NCBI GenBank assembly: GCA_907164885.2 | Contig: OU015493.1 | Location: 64,549,477 to 64,613,476, forward strand | From: Dolomedes plantarius | Lineage: Eukaryota > Arthropoda > Arachnida > Araneae > Dolomedidae | Reading direction: 5' to 3' | Length of the DNA stretch: 64,000 nt | Shown: positions 10,553-21,458 of the stretch, in pieces | How the letters are laid out: every line of letters begins with the position of its first letter | Position numbering within the stretch: position 1 is the stretch's first letter | Notes under the pieces: generated by a model | The model's input: the letters and a program-made list of their open reading frames with translations, nothing else | Told to the model about the DNA's origin: nothing | Database searches by the model: none | Made by a program: the position numbers and the translations under genes

Positions 10553-10968
<416 letters not shown>

Positions 10969-11073
10969 ATATATATATATTTATTTATTTATTTATTTGG
11001 CATTAATTGCATACATTGACCGTTGTATTTAATTTGAATGTACTCCGTAGCGAAGTACGGGTTTTCAGCTATT

Positions 11074-11534
11074 ATTATATATAAATGCAGAAGTTTTTTA
11101 ATAGAAATAGGTTTTACAGAGTGGAAAAGTTGCTGGATGTTATTGTGTTTATTAATTACTATTATTTCTTTTATAAAAGGGTCTTTTGCGCTTTCAGAGT
11201 GTCGTAACTATTGATTTCGATCGTATCTAACATGCATTCAGTTCAGATTCTTTTTCCAACAATGATATTCATTGGTTCATTGGAGTACAATGGTGTAAAC
11301 ACAAAAACTGAAAAACATGCAGACAGTCCGATCTGCCAAATCCAAACTGCTAAAACACGCAGAATTACTCAAAATGTAGAACAGCTCTGGGAAATGGTAC
11401 AAAAATTTAGAAACGCTTGGACATCCTTGGTTTAAGTTAAAATTGAGAAAACAATTTATATAACACGCAAATTTTCATTTAGACTGTGTGGTTCAGTGAA
11501 AAAGAAACTGCACGCAATGACTCCAAATTAGTAA
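11074..11534. other. No gene recognised
   Basis: AT-rich. The 74-codon open frame at 11211-11435 (plus) shows no domain that I recognise. No terminal repeats seen. Confidence 0.5.
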
Positions 11535-11871
11535 GAATGCAATACATCTGAATTCACTTAAAGTAAATGAAAGAAGCTTCTTTCAAGTAATATATACAAA
11601 TCCAGTCAGGCTACAAGCCACTTAGTAAGCTAAATTTTTAATTATACTTTAATTTTCATTTATAAAATTTAGACCATGACGTTAACTTTACATTTCAGTG
11701 CCATATATTGGAATGCTTACATCTGAATTGACTTAAAATTAAATTAAAGAAGTTTATTTCAAACATAGCTACAGTACACTTAGTAAGGTACTTTTAAAAT
11801 TATATTTCAATTTTCATTTATAAAATTTAGACCATGGTGTTGACTCTGCATTTCAGTGCCATATATTGGAT
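11535..11871. repeat. Two-copy tandem duplication, ~160-176 bp
   Basis: The segment GAATGC...CATCTGAATT...ATTTAGACCATG...CATTTCAGTGCCATATATTGG occurs at 11535-11710 and again at 11711-11871, with small indels. No coding potential. Confidence 0.85.
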
Positions 11872-12788
11872 GAAAGAGTAATTTGTCGTTGTGAAAACTG
11901 TATAACTGTCAGAATAGCAAAAATTCAGCAGTCCAAACATTTAAAGCATGTCAATAAAAATTTAAATTCATTTTTTAATAATATTAGATATATCTATATT
12001 TGATCCTTACAAACATATTTCAATTTAAAGGGCCTTTGCATGTGAAACTCTTCATAGCGAAAGTGCTTTTTTTTCTTTAATACTAAATGTATTCCATTTT
12101 ACATACTGATTTTTATATACTAAATATGTAAATTTAATACAAAACATACGTCGTTATATGATACTGAAACTCCGAGATAGTTCCTTTATCTCCAATTCAC
12201 TATAGCAAAAATTACCTGAAATATAGAGATACAAAACAATATCTCTCAAATGCGTAGAAATTGAAGAAAACAAGGTTTAAAAAATCAGCTAATGGTTATA
12301 TAGATATTTTTAATATATCGATATTTTTACACACACAGATATAGATATTTTTTAGAATAATATATATCATAGTATACATGTCATTACGTTTATACGAAAG
12401 TTCGGTTTATTTCAAATGTCATTATTTCAATATATCGCCTGAAAAAATATTTTATTTTCGTCAAAGCCATTCCATTTAAATGAGAAGAAGCTAGATGGGT
12501 ATATATGGGATGAGTCAGAAGCAAAAGATTTGGAAATGTCTGATTATTTCTGAAAAATGGCAAATTAATCGAAAATGTCGCCAAATGTCAACAAGATTGC
12601 AGAGGATTCTTTTTGAAATTTCTCTAAACAATAGGGATTTGTTTTCGATTCTTAAATTATTAACACCTGGTATGAATATAAAATTACCTAAAACTAGAGG
12701 AGGTAGATAAGAAAGAAAAACACTGCTTCTTAAAATCCTCAATAGAAAATTTTTAAAAAAGACCACCAGTTTCGAACCAATTACTATA
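11872..12788. other. No gene recognised
   Basis: AT-rich. The overlapping open frames at 12390-12850 on both strands lack known motifs and look like chance. Confidence 0.5.
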
Positions 12789-13552
12789 CAAGGTGTTACA
12801 AAAAGAATCACCCGATTTGAAATGAGTATGTTATGAAAAATATTGAACATATAAACTTGAAATAAATTTTATATTACATGGCTAATCATAAAGTTTTTTT
12901 ACAAACCAAATTAATGGTGCTCGATATGCCCACCTTTGGTTGCCCGACATATGTCTATACGGTAGGCAAATTCATCCCAAACATTTGCAAGCATGTCTGC
13001 ATACACTGCTTCCACGGCTGTGATGTGTACACAGACAACCCGTGTCTTGGAATTGTTTACACCATCGCCTAATGCTCTGAGAGGTAGGAACTTCAATCTA
13101 TCAGGGTTTTGTCGACGAAAATTACTCTGAACAGTTGTTACGGACTCATACTTCACAAAGCGTAGAACACAAAATGATTTCTATCGTGCAGTCGCCATAT
13201 TTACAAACACTGAAGTAGCGGGCGAAAGAAGAGCGTTAGCGCTACTTGCAGGCAACTACGTGAAACTCGAGATTTTTCTCTTTCTGCCTATACATTATTC
13301 GATCAACACAGATTAAAAGATGAATAGTTATGATTTTATCAAATCGGATGATTCTTTGATTTCTGTTGTACAGTCGCCATCTTCACAAACAATGAAATGG
13401 CGGACGAAAGAAGAGCGTTAGCGCTACTTGTCGACAACAGCGTGAAACTCGAGATTTCCCTCATTCTGCCTATACATTATTCGATCAAAACGGATTAAAA
13501 GATGAATAGTTATGTTTTATTTAAATCGGATGATTCTTTTTAAAATACCCTG
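12789..13552 (-). mobile_element. mariner-type element, internally deleted, with duplicated terminus
   Basis: The left end CAAGGTGTTACAAAAAGAAT matches the complement of the right end (AGAATCATCCGATTT, ATACCCTG), each flanked by TA (12787-12788, 13553-13554). The interior keeps only the two ends of a transposase gene in minus orientation. The right ~175 bp is duplicated in tandem (about 13190-13365 and 13370-13545). 764 bp. Confidence 0.85.
12911..13198 (-). pseudogene. Collapsed mariner-type transposase: N-terminal HTH joined to C-terminal tail
   Basis: Start Met at 13198, then a TAG at 13183-13181, then an open frame to 12911. The N-terminal part (KSFCVLRFVKYESVTTVQ, SNFRRQNPD) matches the helix-turn-helix start (DUF4817 type) of many arthropod transposases. 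The C-terminal part (ADMLANVWDEFAYRIDICRA, TKGGHIEHH) matches their last ~40 residues. The catalytic DDE core between them is deleted. The duplicated terminus just to the right carries a second start reading MATVQQKS. Confidence 0.8.
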
Positions 13553-14021
13553 TATTTATTTTTCATGATGTCGAGCAGTGGGTGTGAGATTAGCTCTAAG
13601 CATTGCAGTGTCATAAAGCATTTGCGAGATGTATAGGCATGATTACACCCAGTGCTCTACAGCAGGGATTCCAAACTTTTTTTACGTTTCCGCGCCTTTG
13701 GAAATAGGATTAGAACTTTGGGAACCTTTGTTAGAATTTTAAGTTTTTTCAATTTTTTTAAATATTGCTTATTGAAGTGGGATGTATATCATGAACATGT
13801 TCAATTTCTGTTAAACAAATACGTGCTCCATGGCTGTTTCCATTCATTTGTTGAAAGATATAAGTAACAAACACCAGAATAGCATATATTACTACAGTTT
13901 CAAAAGCAGATATGAGATTCAGTATATTATTGCATATCGGACTAAAATGGAAAATCACTAAAAAGAGTTTTGTCTCATTAATGTGAGACTTGCAATGGAT
14001 TCTTAGAGCACTAATGTTTAA

Positions 14022-14833
14022 CACTCAAACGGTACAGTGGTTTGACGTAATAGATGGTACGGTCGGGTCGGATCCGACCCGATTTCTTTTAACGTAGCAT
14101 TACGTTCCTGAATAACGGTCCTCCGGAAAGAAAAAATTCAGAGTCCGTCGCGAGTTATAATTTTGGCAGCGCGCCAAACCCAGTAGCAGTAAACAGTTAA
14201 ACAGAAAAGTACCAAAATGAATCAAAAAAAAGAAAAGAGGTAAGCAATGATAAGTAATCCTGCGTTAATAACCCGTGGTAGTTTCGTTAGAAAAGACGAC
14301 CTGAAATATTTTAATGAGGTTTTGGGTATAAATAAGCACACAATAAGCATTTTTCATGTATAATAACATCTATTGATAATATTTTACATGAAACAAAATC
14401 CTTTTTGCAGAAAAAATGACCAACGAATTGTAATTTTGCTAAACAAAGAAAATATCTTTGGCATTTGCATAGAAAGTTGTATAGATTAGGTCTAATATGT
14501 AATTTAGTCTGCCTAGTTTTAGAAGTTAATGAAACCAACTTTCCGAGCACAGAAATGTAAAAAATAATATATACTGACATTTTTGGCCTTCAAAATGGAC
14601 ATAAAAAATTTTATAATCTAAAATAAAAAATTTAAAAATGACTATTGGTCATGAATAATGTTTTTCAACAAAGACACTCGTGTTTACTTTTTCCTATACG
14701 TAGTAGGGGGATCTAGTAGGTCCATCTGGTAGGGTTCCTTGTCAACTCGATCTCTTGAAATGAGAGAGGAGAGTACGGGAGGGGGAAGACAAACCCTTAG
14801 GTAGGATCCGATCCCCACTCTACCGTTTAAGAG
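14022..14833 (+). mobile_element. piggyBac-like element, nested, non-autonomous
   Basis: TTAA at 14018-14021 and 14834-14837. The terminal repeats are CACTCAAACGGTACAGTGG at the left and CCACTCTACCGTTTAAGAG at the right, imperfect complements. Subterminal GGATCCGA motifs occur near both ends; at the left they form the palindrome CGGGTCGGATCCGACCCG. A short open start, ATGAATC (14217) to a GGTAAGC donor-like site at 14240, may be a vestige of transposase exon 1. The rest is non-coding. A fragment of the same family lies at 34740-34905. Confidence 0.8.
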
Positions 14834-14844
14834 TTAATATCAAG

Positions 14845-14940
14845 CCTAACAGTTTCGGGCATGAGAGCAACTAATTCATCCTCAGGAACGAGTTCATCGA
14901 TCTGTGTCACAATCTTTCGGGCCTGAGAATCCTTAATTCA
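14845..14940 (-). pseudogene. Open coding-like fragment inside hAT element
   Basis: The minus strand reads about 30 codons without a stop (KDSQARKIVTQIDELVPEDE, then LVALMPETV), with acidic/hydrophobic periodicity unlike chance AT-rich translation. It stops at the edge of the piggyBac-like insertion, and the frame across the insertion at 13758-14024 is also open. Possibly a piece of hAT transposase or of a captured gene; I do not recognise the family. Confidence 0.35.
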
Positions 14941-15282
14941 ACTTAATATTCGTTTTAAGCAGTCCTTACAAACTTTTTTTTGTTTATCCCCCCCCCCCAA
15001 AAAAAAAAAATAATAATAATAATAATCTCGTGGCACCCAAAAGTACCGCGGCACATCAGTTGGGAATCGCTGATCTACAGATTGAAGAAAAAATATAGCT
15101 GTTAGGTAGAAACCAGCTGCCTTTTTTTTTTTGTTGTTGTCCATAAAAAAAAATGCTGGGAGACTTTTATACTCTCGTCCGTATTTTTTTTGTTCTCATC
15201 TAGGGTATTAATCATCGGAAATATTTAATTATGTCCATAAAAATTCCTCACATCCTACGAATAGTTGGTAACCCGACATACT

Positions 15283-15693
15283 TAGGGTTCAGGTTGCTGG
15301 GTAGTATCCATACTGATTCTCTCAGATGAGTATTAAACTATGGAGAAAATTTTTCCAATATTTGACGAGTTATAATTAAAGATTTTTTTTATTAATTGTA
15401 CCTCGTAAAAGAGACATTTTTTTTCACTTTGCTATGCTATTTATTTAAGAAATTTCGTGTACCAAAAAGAATTATGTACCCCATTTTTTTCACTAAATAA
15501 TTCAAATTTAATAGTATTATTTCCGTTTCTTTTAAAGAATGAAAAATATACTCGTGTAAAAAATTTCATTACCTATTACGGAGTACTATTTCTAGGGGAA
15601 AAAAACTTTATATCCAAGTCTACAATCATTGGAACAATTTTCTCCATAAACCAATACTGAGTAGAGTGAATCTAATAGTGCCAGCATCCTTAA
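15283..15693. mobile_element. TTAAGG-1 MITE, copy 3 (diverged)
   Basis: The interior and right end match copies at 5495 and 61651: TTTCTCCATAAACCAATACTGA, GAGTGAATCTAATAG, CCAGCATCCTTAA. The left terminus is recognisable but heavily mutated and its TTAA is not clear. It is the oldest of the three copies. Confidence 0.65.
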
Positions 15694-15734
15694 CTAGTTC
15701 ATTTACTAAAGAAGAAACAGCATATACGATCGAC

Positions 15735-15915
15735 GCTCGTTGTAACGACCGGCCATTATAGCGACTGTTCCTATACAAGGCCCGGAGCAAAAAGTCCCAC
15801 ATGGAATCCCCTTTAATGATGTTATTTGGAAATTTTAAATTCAGCGGCCACTCGTTATAACGAACTTTTTTTTTGGGGGGGGGGCAGGAGGTCGTTATAA
15901 CGAGGTCAAATCTAT
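15735..15915. mobile_element. Possible decayed pogo/Tigger-type fragment
   Basis: Contains TCGTTATAACGA palindromes near 15852 and 15892 and a weaker CGTTGTAACGACC at 15740, resembling the terminal motif of pogo-like elements. No clean ends or TA pair could be fixed. A G-run lies in the middle. Confidence 0.3.
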
Positions 15916-15974
15916 AAGGCATTCGGATGATTACATGCGTAAGTGAAAAAAATTTCTTACAATTTTATACTGTA

Positions 15975-16221
15975 CTTGACGCACGGTGGCGTAGTGGTTA
16001 AAAGCGTCAAGCTACCACCCCACAGGTCCAGGGTTCGATCCTGCGACTGGGCAAGGTCGACTCAGTCTTTCATCCCTTGAGTGGGTCGATAAAATGAGGA
16101 CCAAGCATGCTTGGGAACTAAACTCTGGGGGTCCCAAGTCAGGTTGACCATCTGACTGAGACATATGCTGGATGGCACCCCAAGACCACGGTCGAGAAAG
16201 CGGAGATGGGCACCGCCGAAC
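15975..16221 (+). mobile_element. tRNA-derived SINE, family B, left part
   Basis: GGTGGCGTAGTGGTTAAAAG is a good pol III A box and GGGTTCGATCCTGC a near-canonical B box, 40 bp apart, as in a tRNA gene. A non-tRNA body follows. The element is split by the hAT insertion at 16222; its remainder continues at 17100 (CGCCGAACATGGTC). No cloverleaf is preserved, so it is a SINE and not a tRNA gene. Confidence 0.8.
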
Positions 16222-17091
16222 TAGGGATGCGACATCGATGTCGATGTTTTCAAAACATCGATGTTTTGATAAAAACATCGATGTTTTAAACATCGATTTA
16301 TTGAAGCCGATGTTTTTTTAACATCGATGTTTTGTACTCGATGTTTTACGTTGTCTCGATGTTTTTTTTTTGATGAAAAAGTACCGTAATAAAAAAAATA
16401 CCACGCAGCATAATTTTCAAACTCAGTAAATGTAAGTCTGAATTCTGAAAAGGACGAATACAAAAGGGGGAATGATTCCTTAGCAAACAGACAAATGGCA
16501 ATTAACAACCAATGAACCAAACAGAGCTCTTGGAATGTTCCTGACACTCCAGAACTTTCCATGGCATTTTATTTTACAAATAGTATATACACGAGTGCAT
16601 CCATTTAAGTTGTTGTTTTGTTCTGGTTTTATATAAGTTGACGTTAATATTATTAGTAAGTTGCCTCCCAAAAGTACTGTTTGGAAATATTTTTACAAAA
16701 CCTCTGACAAATTGGCGAAATGCAATATTTGCCTTAAGTCCCTCAAAACTTCTGGCAATACCACGAATTTATCTGGACATTTGAAGGCAAAACATGGAGG
16801 TATTTACAACGAGAATTTTGAGTCATCAATGTAGTCCAAAGCAACCAAGTTTTTGTCATTTGTGTCTGCCCAATCAGAGAGTAAAATTAAATCCCCCCTC
16901 CCCCCCACGAATAACGGAAGTACCATTAATGTTAGAGATTACTAAAACAGTTTTTAAAAATGGATGTTCTAAAACATCGATGTTTAAAAACATCGATGGT
17001 TTTTGGGCGATGTTTTATTAGCATCGATGTTTTAATATTGAATATCGATGTTTCAAAACATCGATGTTTTGTTATCGATGTCGCATCACTA
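16222..17091 (+). mobile_element. hAT element with BED-finger remnant, copy 2
   Basis: Sister of 8249-9063: the same ends (TAGGGATGCGACATCGAT and complement), the same CATCGATGTTT subterminal motifs and the same interior. Perfect 8-bp duplications CGCCGAAC lie at 16214-16221 and 17092-17099. It is about 55 bp longer at the left, with extra CATCGATG motifs. Confidence 0.95.
16637..16834 (+). pseudogene. BED-type zinc finger fragment of hAT transposase
   Basis: 65 open codons ending in TAG at 16832. They encode PKSTVWKYFYK, CNICLKSLK, TTNLSGHLKAKH and a short tail. All four zinc ligands (Cys, Cys, His, His) are present. No in-frame start codon and no catalytic domain, so it cannot act alone. 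A BED finger without its nuclease is typical of deletion derivatives of hAT transposons. Confidence 0.8.
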
Positions 17092-17099
17092 CGCCGAAC

Positions 17100-17125
17100 A
17101 TGGTCTACAGCGGACTATTACGCCA
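17100..17125 (+). mobile_element. SINE family B, right remainder
   Basis: Continues the SINE split by the hAT insertion. A TTAGTTTAG-type short repeat follows (17126-17150), plausibly its tail. Confidence 0.55.
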
Positions 17126-17147
17126 TTAGTTTAGTTTAGTTTAGTTT

Positions 17148-17503
17148 TAGTTCATACTTTACTTATAATAATTTGCCGTCACATTAAACGGATGTGTGTT
17201 TATATATGTTATACACATGACTACATATATGACTGATATATGTGCATTCCTACACGGACTAATTCTTGAAATTTTGTACTTTATTTATAATACATTGTCC
17301 TCAAATTAAACGGATGTGTATTTATGTATGCTACTATACACACCACTACATATAAGACTGATATATGTGCATTCCTACACGGACTAATTCTCGAAATTTT
17401 GTACTTTACGTATAATACATTGCCCTCAAATTAAACTGATGTGTGTTTATAAATGCTATACACACCACTACATATATGACTGATAGATGTGCATTCCTAC
17501 ACG
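17148..17503. repeat. Tandem repeat, ~124-bp unit, about 2.9 copies
   Basis: The phrase ACTTTA..TATAATACATTG begins at 17155, 17278 and 17403. Each unit includes GGATGTGTGTTTAT, ACTACATATATGACTGATA and GTGCATTCCTACACGGACTA. Confidence 0.9.
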
Positions 17504-18640
17504 CCTTTTTAACACGTTTGTCCCCAAAACAGGATAGTTTACTGCCATTAAATATGTCACTTACTACGTGTACGAGTCCAAAGTTCTACATCTCTCTCCA
17601 CTCGAATTTAAATATACAAGAGGGGTGCAATGCCCTCGTGTCATTATCAATGCATTTCACATAGGACAGTTAAGCTTGTCCTTAAAAAAAAAAGACTTTT
17701 TTCCCTAAACTTGCGTATGCATATACACGCACACAAAATAAATTACAATTATTCGTGCGTGTTATTCGCATCGGAATTCTTATCTGGTCCCATTCCCATT
17801 TTATAAAATTTTCCGCAGCAAAGCACAGCACATTTAGATGTGTTAAAACATTAAAATGGCCATAAAGATATTTTTGTAATCCATGTCTTATCTCTAACTA
17901 AGGTCTAAGATATTGAGGGGAAATAAGGGGGTCACGAAGTCAATAAGAAAAAGTTCAGGAGGCAATTATCGGAGCTCCCTGTCCCCAAAACCGTTGATTG
18001 TCCGGGGTTTTGAATTTATGCCAAACGCAGCTACAAACACGCTGTCTCCATAGCGTCTGCGCCAGTCACCTAATTCGCAGATTTATTCTTAAAAAGTAAA
18101 CGCGAGACTATAAAGAGATAACAGAAAGGAAGCATATGGTTTTGAGGAATAAATCGGAATTTTTCAATTAATACGTTTGAAATTTCGGAAACTCTATCTT
18201 ATTATTGAATGTTCCTGTTTCCTTTATTTAATTTTCAAGAAATATAGAAAAATGAATCCACCATTATAGGTCCAAGTGCGTTTAATCCTCATCTTAATAT
18301 ATATATATATATATATATATGAGATGTCCCGAATGGTCATCTCTTGAAGAAAAGCATGCATCATGGCCGAAATAATGAAAGTTGGAATCATGAAGGAAAG
18401 AATTTATTTCACGAGAACAGCGACATGACATGTTATTCGCATCGAGCCAGCCCGCCAGCCCCGAGTAGCGCGCGAATCTGGAATTAGCTCAAAGAGAGGT
18501 TGCCAGAATTGGTGGAGAAAGTTAGTATGGAAATGCGAAGCATCTCGCCAAGACGTCGGAAACGTTACCAGATGAGAAAGAAAGTTCAGAAAAGGCGATT
18601 AAAGGTTATTAATAATATTATCACATATATTTATATGTAC
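17504..18640. other. No gene confidently recognised; short (AT)n at 18298-18320
   Basis: An Arg/Lys-rich open frame at 18500-18640 (plus) runs into the MITE at 18641 and has no known domain. A GC-richer patch lies at 18430-18480. No ends of mobile elements found. Confidence 0.45.
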
Positions 18641-19058
18641 AGGGTGTTGCCGAATTCGACCGACAAATTCAGAGGGGTGATAGTAGACATCAAGAAGAAC
18701 AATAATCACATAGGAATGTATCACCGGAAAAGCTAACTTGATACTGGAGGGCGCTGTTTGCTTAATCGGACCATACCTCTTACCAACCCCACTGGATGGC
18801 CGGATATATCGCATTTTTCATTAGGAGGTAGAAAACTGAAAAACAAAAACAGAATCACATAGGAATGTATGACCAGAAAAGCAAACCTGATCAGCTAGAG
18901 GATAAACAAAAATGCAGAAATGAAAAGTCAACATTTCTACATCTTTGTTTATTCTCTAGTTTACAAGGTTTGCATTTCCGGTCATACATTTCTATGTGAT
19001 TATTGCTCGTCTTGATGCTTATTATCACCTCTCTGAATTTGTAGGTCTAATTCGGCAA

Positions 19059-19063
<5 letters not shown>
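18641..19063. mobile_element. mariner-type MITE with ~100-bp terminal inverted repeats
   Basis: The left arm starts CAGGGTGTTGCCGAATTCGA after TA. The right arm is its complement, ending TCTAATTCGGCAAC; the last bases are lost into a (TATC)n run. Arms also pair through ATCACATAGGAATGTAT and GAGGGGTGATA. Non-coding. Confidence 0.8.
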
Positions 19064-19090
<27 letters not shown>

Positions 19091-19100
19091 ATATATATAT
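19063..19100. repeat. (TATC)n / (TA)n microsatellite
   Basis: About seven ATCT units followed by TA units, replacing the outer edge of the preceding MITE. Confidence 0.9.
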
Positions 19101-19808
19101 CCAGCACTCCGGAAACTAATTAACCTACTAAATTTTGCCCAGTAGATTAGTGCGTAAGCTCTGGAATAGCAATATATTATTAATCTGTAAAAATTTAGAG
19201 CAGTTCTACAATTCAAATTCTGCCGCCCGCAGCATATTATATGCCTTTGACAGGCTAGAGCTCTTAATGCAACGAAACCCTACGGAACTTTGGAGATGCA
19301 TATTGTTACATAATTAGGTTAAGCCATACATAATTAGAATAAATAACTTAGTTTATAATAATACCCAATAATATATATAATAATATCTAACATATATAAT
19401 GCATAATTTTTACTAAGTTTTACCTTAGGCACATATTGCGAGATACTACATAGATGACTAATTTTACATAATCATTTCTTATTTTTGATACACTGATGCT
19501 TTTATGAGTAAGATAAATAATTCCCATACACAAATTTATTCCACTAAAATGTTCCTTTTTTCTTGACCGGTACTGATCATTGTGAACTGATCACAGCAAT
19601 TCTTTCCGTTTTAATAGTTGTAATCTTTAGCCTAAAATTAGACTGATAAAATTCTTGTAAAAACCCAAATGACAGTCAACAGAAAATATGGAATTTGTAT
19701 CAGAAAACTAAAAATCATCATTAAAAAAACTAATATTTTTAAATGTACAGTGACCAACGCATTCACTTCTTAAATCACCTGCTAAATCTAAATGTACGTA
19801 TATGTAAT
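19101..19808. other. No gene recognised
   Basis: AT-rich sequence with only short open frames. Nothing repetitive seen. Confidence 0.5.
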
Positions 19809-20036
19809 ATAATTTTTTTTTCCAATGCGGAGGCACTTGTCGTCAAACATTCGCCTATACTACGCCGCGATAGTACTGCCCATTTTATTGTGGGGGCACC
19901 ATATAGGCGGACAGCATTACCCCCTATGAATGGACGACACGAACGGAGGCATTTTTCGCGGCGCGACGCCAGAATTCGATCCGAGCACCTTCAGCACCGA
20001 AAGCCAGCGCGCTGTACCACTGGGCCGCCACAAGCC
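19809..20036 (-). mobile_element. tRNA-derived SINE, family A
   Basis: Minus orientation: the head GGCTTGTGGCGGCCCAGTGG is at the right, the T-run (A tail) at the left. B-box-like GGATCGAATTCTGG is present. Flanks CGTATATGTAATATA and CGTATGAAATATA suggest a target duplication with one indel. Confidence 0.85.
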
Positions 20037-21191
20037 TGCGTATGAAATATAAATGCGAATAAACGGGGGATACTATACATAGTTTCGTATATTTACATAC
20101 ATATGTACTATACATATTTTCGAATGCGATACATGAACTCAAATTGGCTCACCCAGAAAATATCGGAACGAACTTCAAAATTGGATTTCACACTAGAAAG
20201 ATGGATGCCGTCATTTTGGCTGTTTTGGACATACTATTGAGTATATCTGTATTTATGCCCTCGGGCTTCTGAAATTTTATGACTTTTTCTAATTTTACGC
20301 GAAATATACACACCCATTTACAAAATTATATTCGATAGTAAAGAGGAGAAGAAAATGTGTTGTACCTACTAAGACTGAAATCCGTCAATTTGACGGCAAT
20401 ATAGAAAACAGGAAGAAATATTTAAAATAATACCGGAGAAATGTTAGTTACTTATCGTCTCTTTCCCTTTTTGCAATTAACAGAAATATTGGCTCTTCGG
20501 AAATATTGGTGTTGAAAAATAAGAACTGCACAAACCAAGAGTATATTTTTACGGATAAGCCATACCAGGTTGTCAGCTCGGCATACCTGCAGAAAAATAT
20601 ATCTAAATATATACTAATTTATTATATTATGGTATGAAATAGTTCAAATTTAAAGTATTTAACTTTTTTTTTAAAATTAAATATTTTAAGTTCTTGATTT
20701 TATTTTAACAGTCAAAATGACGGCGTTCAGTCTTTTTAGTAAGAAAAAAATTCCAGTCTTTCTAGAGTTAAAAAACCGAATGTCCTAAAAAGTTAATCAC
20801 CCACCCCCTACTTCCATTAAACCCTCCTTTCCATCTAAATTCTACTAATTTTCAGAACTAACCATTTTATTGCATGTCTTTAAACTGGATGGTAGTTCAA
20901 TATTTACCTGTTTAAATAAGGCTCCAAAATATACTTTAATTAAAACTCATTTAAATTGTATCTAAATACGTGTAATGAAACCTATTCAAGTGATCTTTCT
21001 TGACACAAACCGTAATTTTTTTATCATCAAATATCAGAAATATCCATTAGGTCTCCGCTAGGATGGATAATTTTCCCTTTTCTTTCCTCTCTGATTCATC
21101 AGGTTTCTACATATAATAATTACATTAATATCATGATTAATAAAATAACAGTATTTTTAGGCACACCTCTAACGGAACAAAAAAATTACTT
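20037..21191. other. No gene; possible MITE 20205-20735
   Basis: GCCGTCATTTTGGCTG at 20213 is complemented by CAGTCAAAATGACGGC at 20709, with a CCGTCAATTTGACGG palindrome between (20388). These could be the ends of a ~530-bp non-autonomous element, but outer boundaries and target duplication are not clear. Confidence 0.35.
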
Positions 21192-21458
21192 CTACCCACG
21201 ACTGGCGAGACAAGAGTGCAAAATCTCAGGTTGAAACACTAGCTTACCACATATTCTGGTGATCATGAATTTCCTGGTCATTCTAACACACCTAACCATT
21301 TCTTTGTCGTCATCGCTCGACGATTCGATCTCGGAACTCGTTGACACCACACACAGCGCAAGCAGCAACATTTTTTTAACCGTACCCATCTCTAAAAATG
21401 CTCTGTAATAAAATAAATGCGCCGAGCGCGCAGGTAGCGTGGAAAATTTATGTATCAC
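21192..21458 (-). CDS. Uncertain exon: Leu-rich start, acidic Ser/Asp stretch, donor-like site
   Basis: From Met at 21389 the minus frame reads MGTVKKMLLLALCVVSTSS, then an acidic run (EIESSSDDDKE), then RCVRMTRKFMITRIC, followed by GGTAAGC at about 21249-21243, a good 5' splice donor. This could be exon 1 of a secreted protein (basic residues, hydrophobic core, then a polar region), or the start of a PIF/Harbinger-type transposase, which often begins with a similar Leu-rich then acidic segment. The next exon would lie to the left; I could not find it. Not assigned to a family. Confidence 0.3.
   Translation of the reverse strand: MIHKFSTLPARSAHLFYYRAFLEMGTVKKMLLLALCVVSTSSEIESSSDDDKEMVRCVRMTRKFMITRICGKLVFQPEILHSCLASRG

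Larger units (their letters stand above)
13663..15072. mobile_element. hAT element interrupted by a piggyBac-like element
   Basis: The left end CAGGGATTCCAAACTTTTT pairs with the right-end complement CAGCGATTCCCAAC. Flanking 8-mers CTCTACAG (13655-13662) and ATCTACAG (15073-15080) agree at 7 of 8 bases, supporting a hAT target duplication. Removing the inserted 14022-14833 element leaves about 600 bp. Minus-strand sequence on both sides of the insertion is open in places (see 14845-14940). Confidence 0.75.

Noticed and set aside
15975..16060. tRNA gene
   Set aside because: Good A and B boxes, but no acceptor or anticodon stems can be closed and a SINE body follows.
17126..17150. Telomere-like repeat
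   Set aside because: The unit is TTTAG, not the arthropod TTAGG, and only about four copies; more likely a SINE tail.
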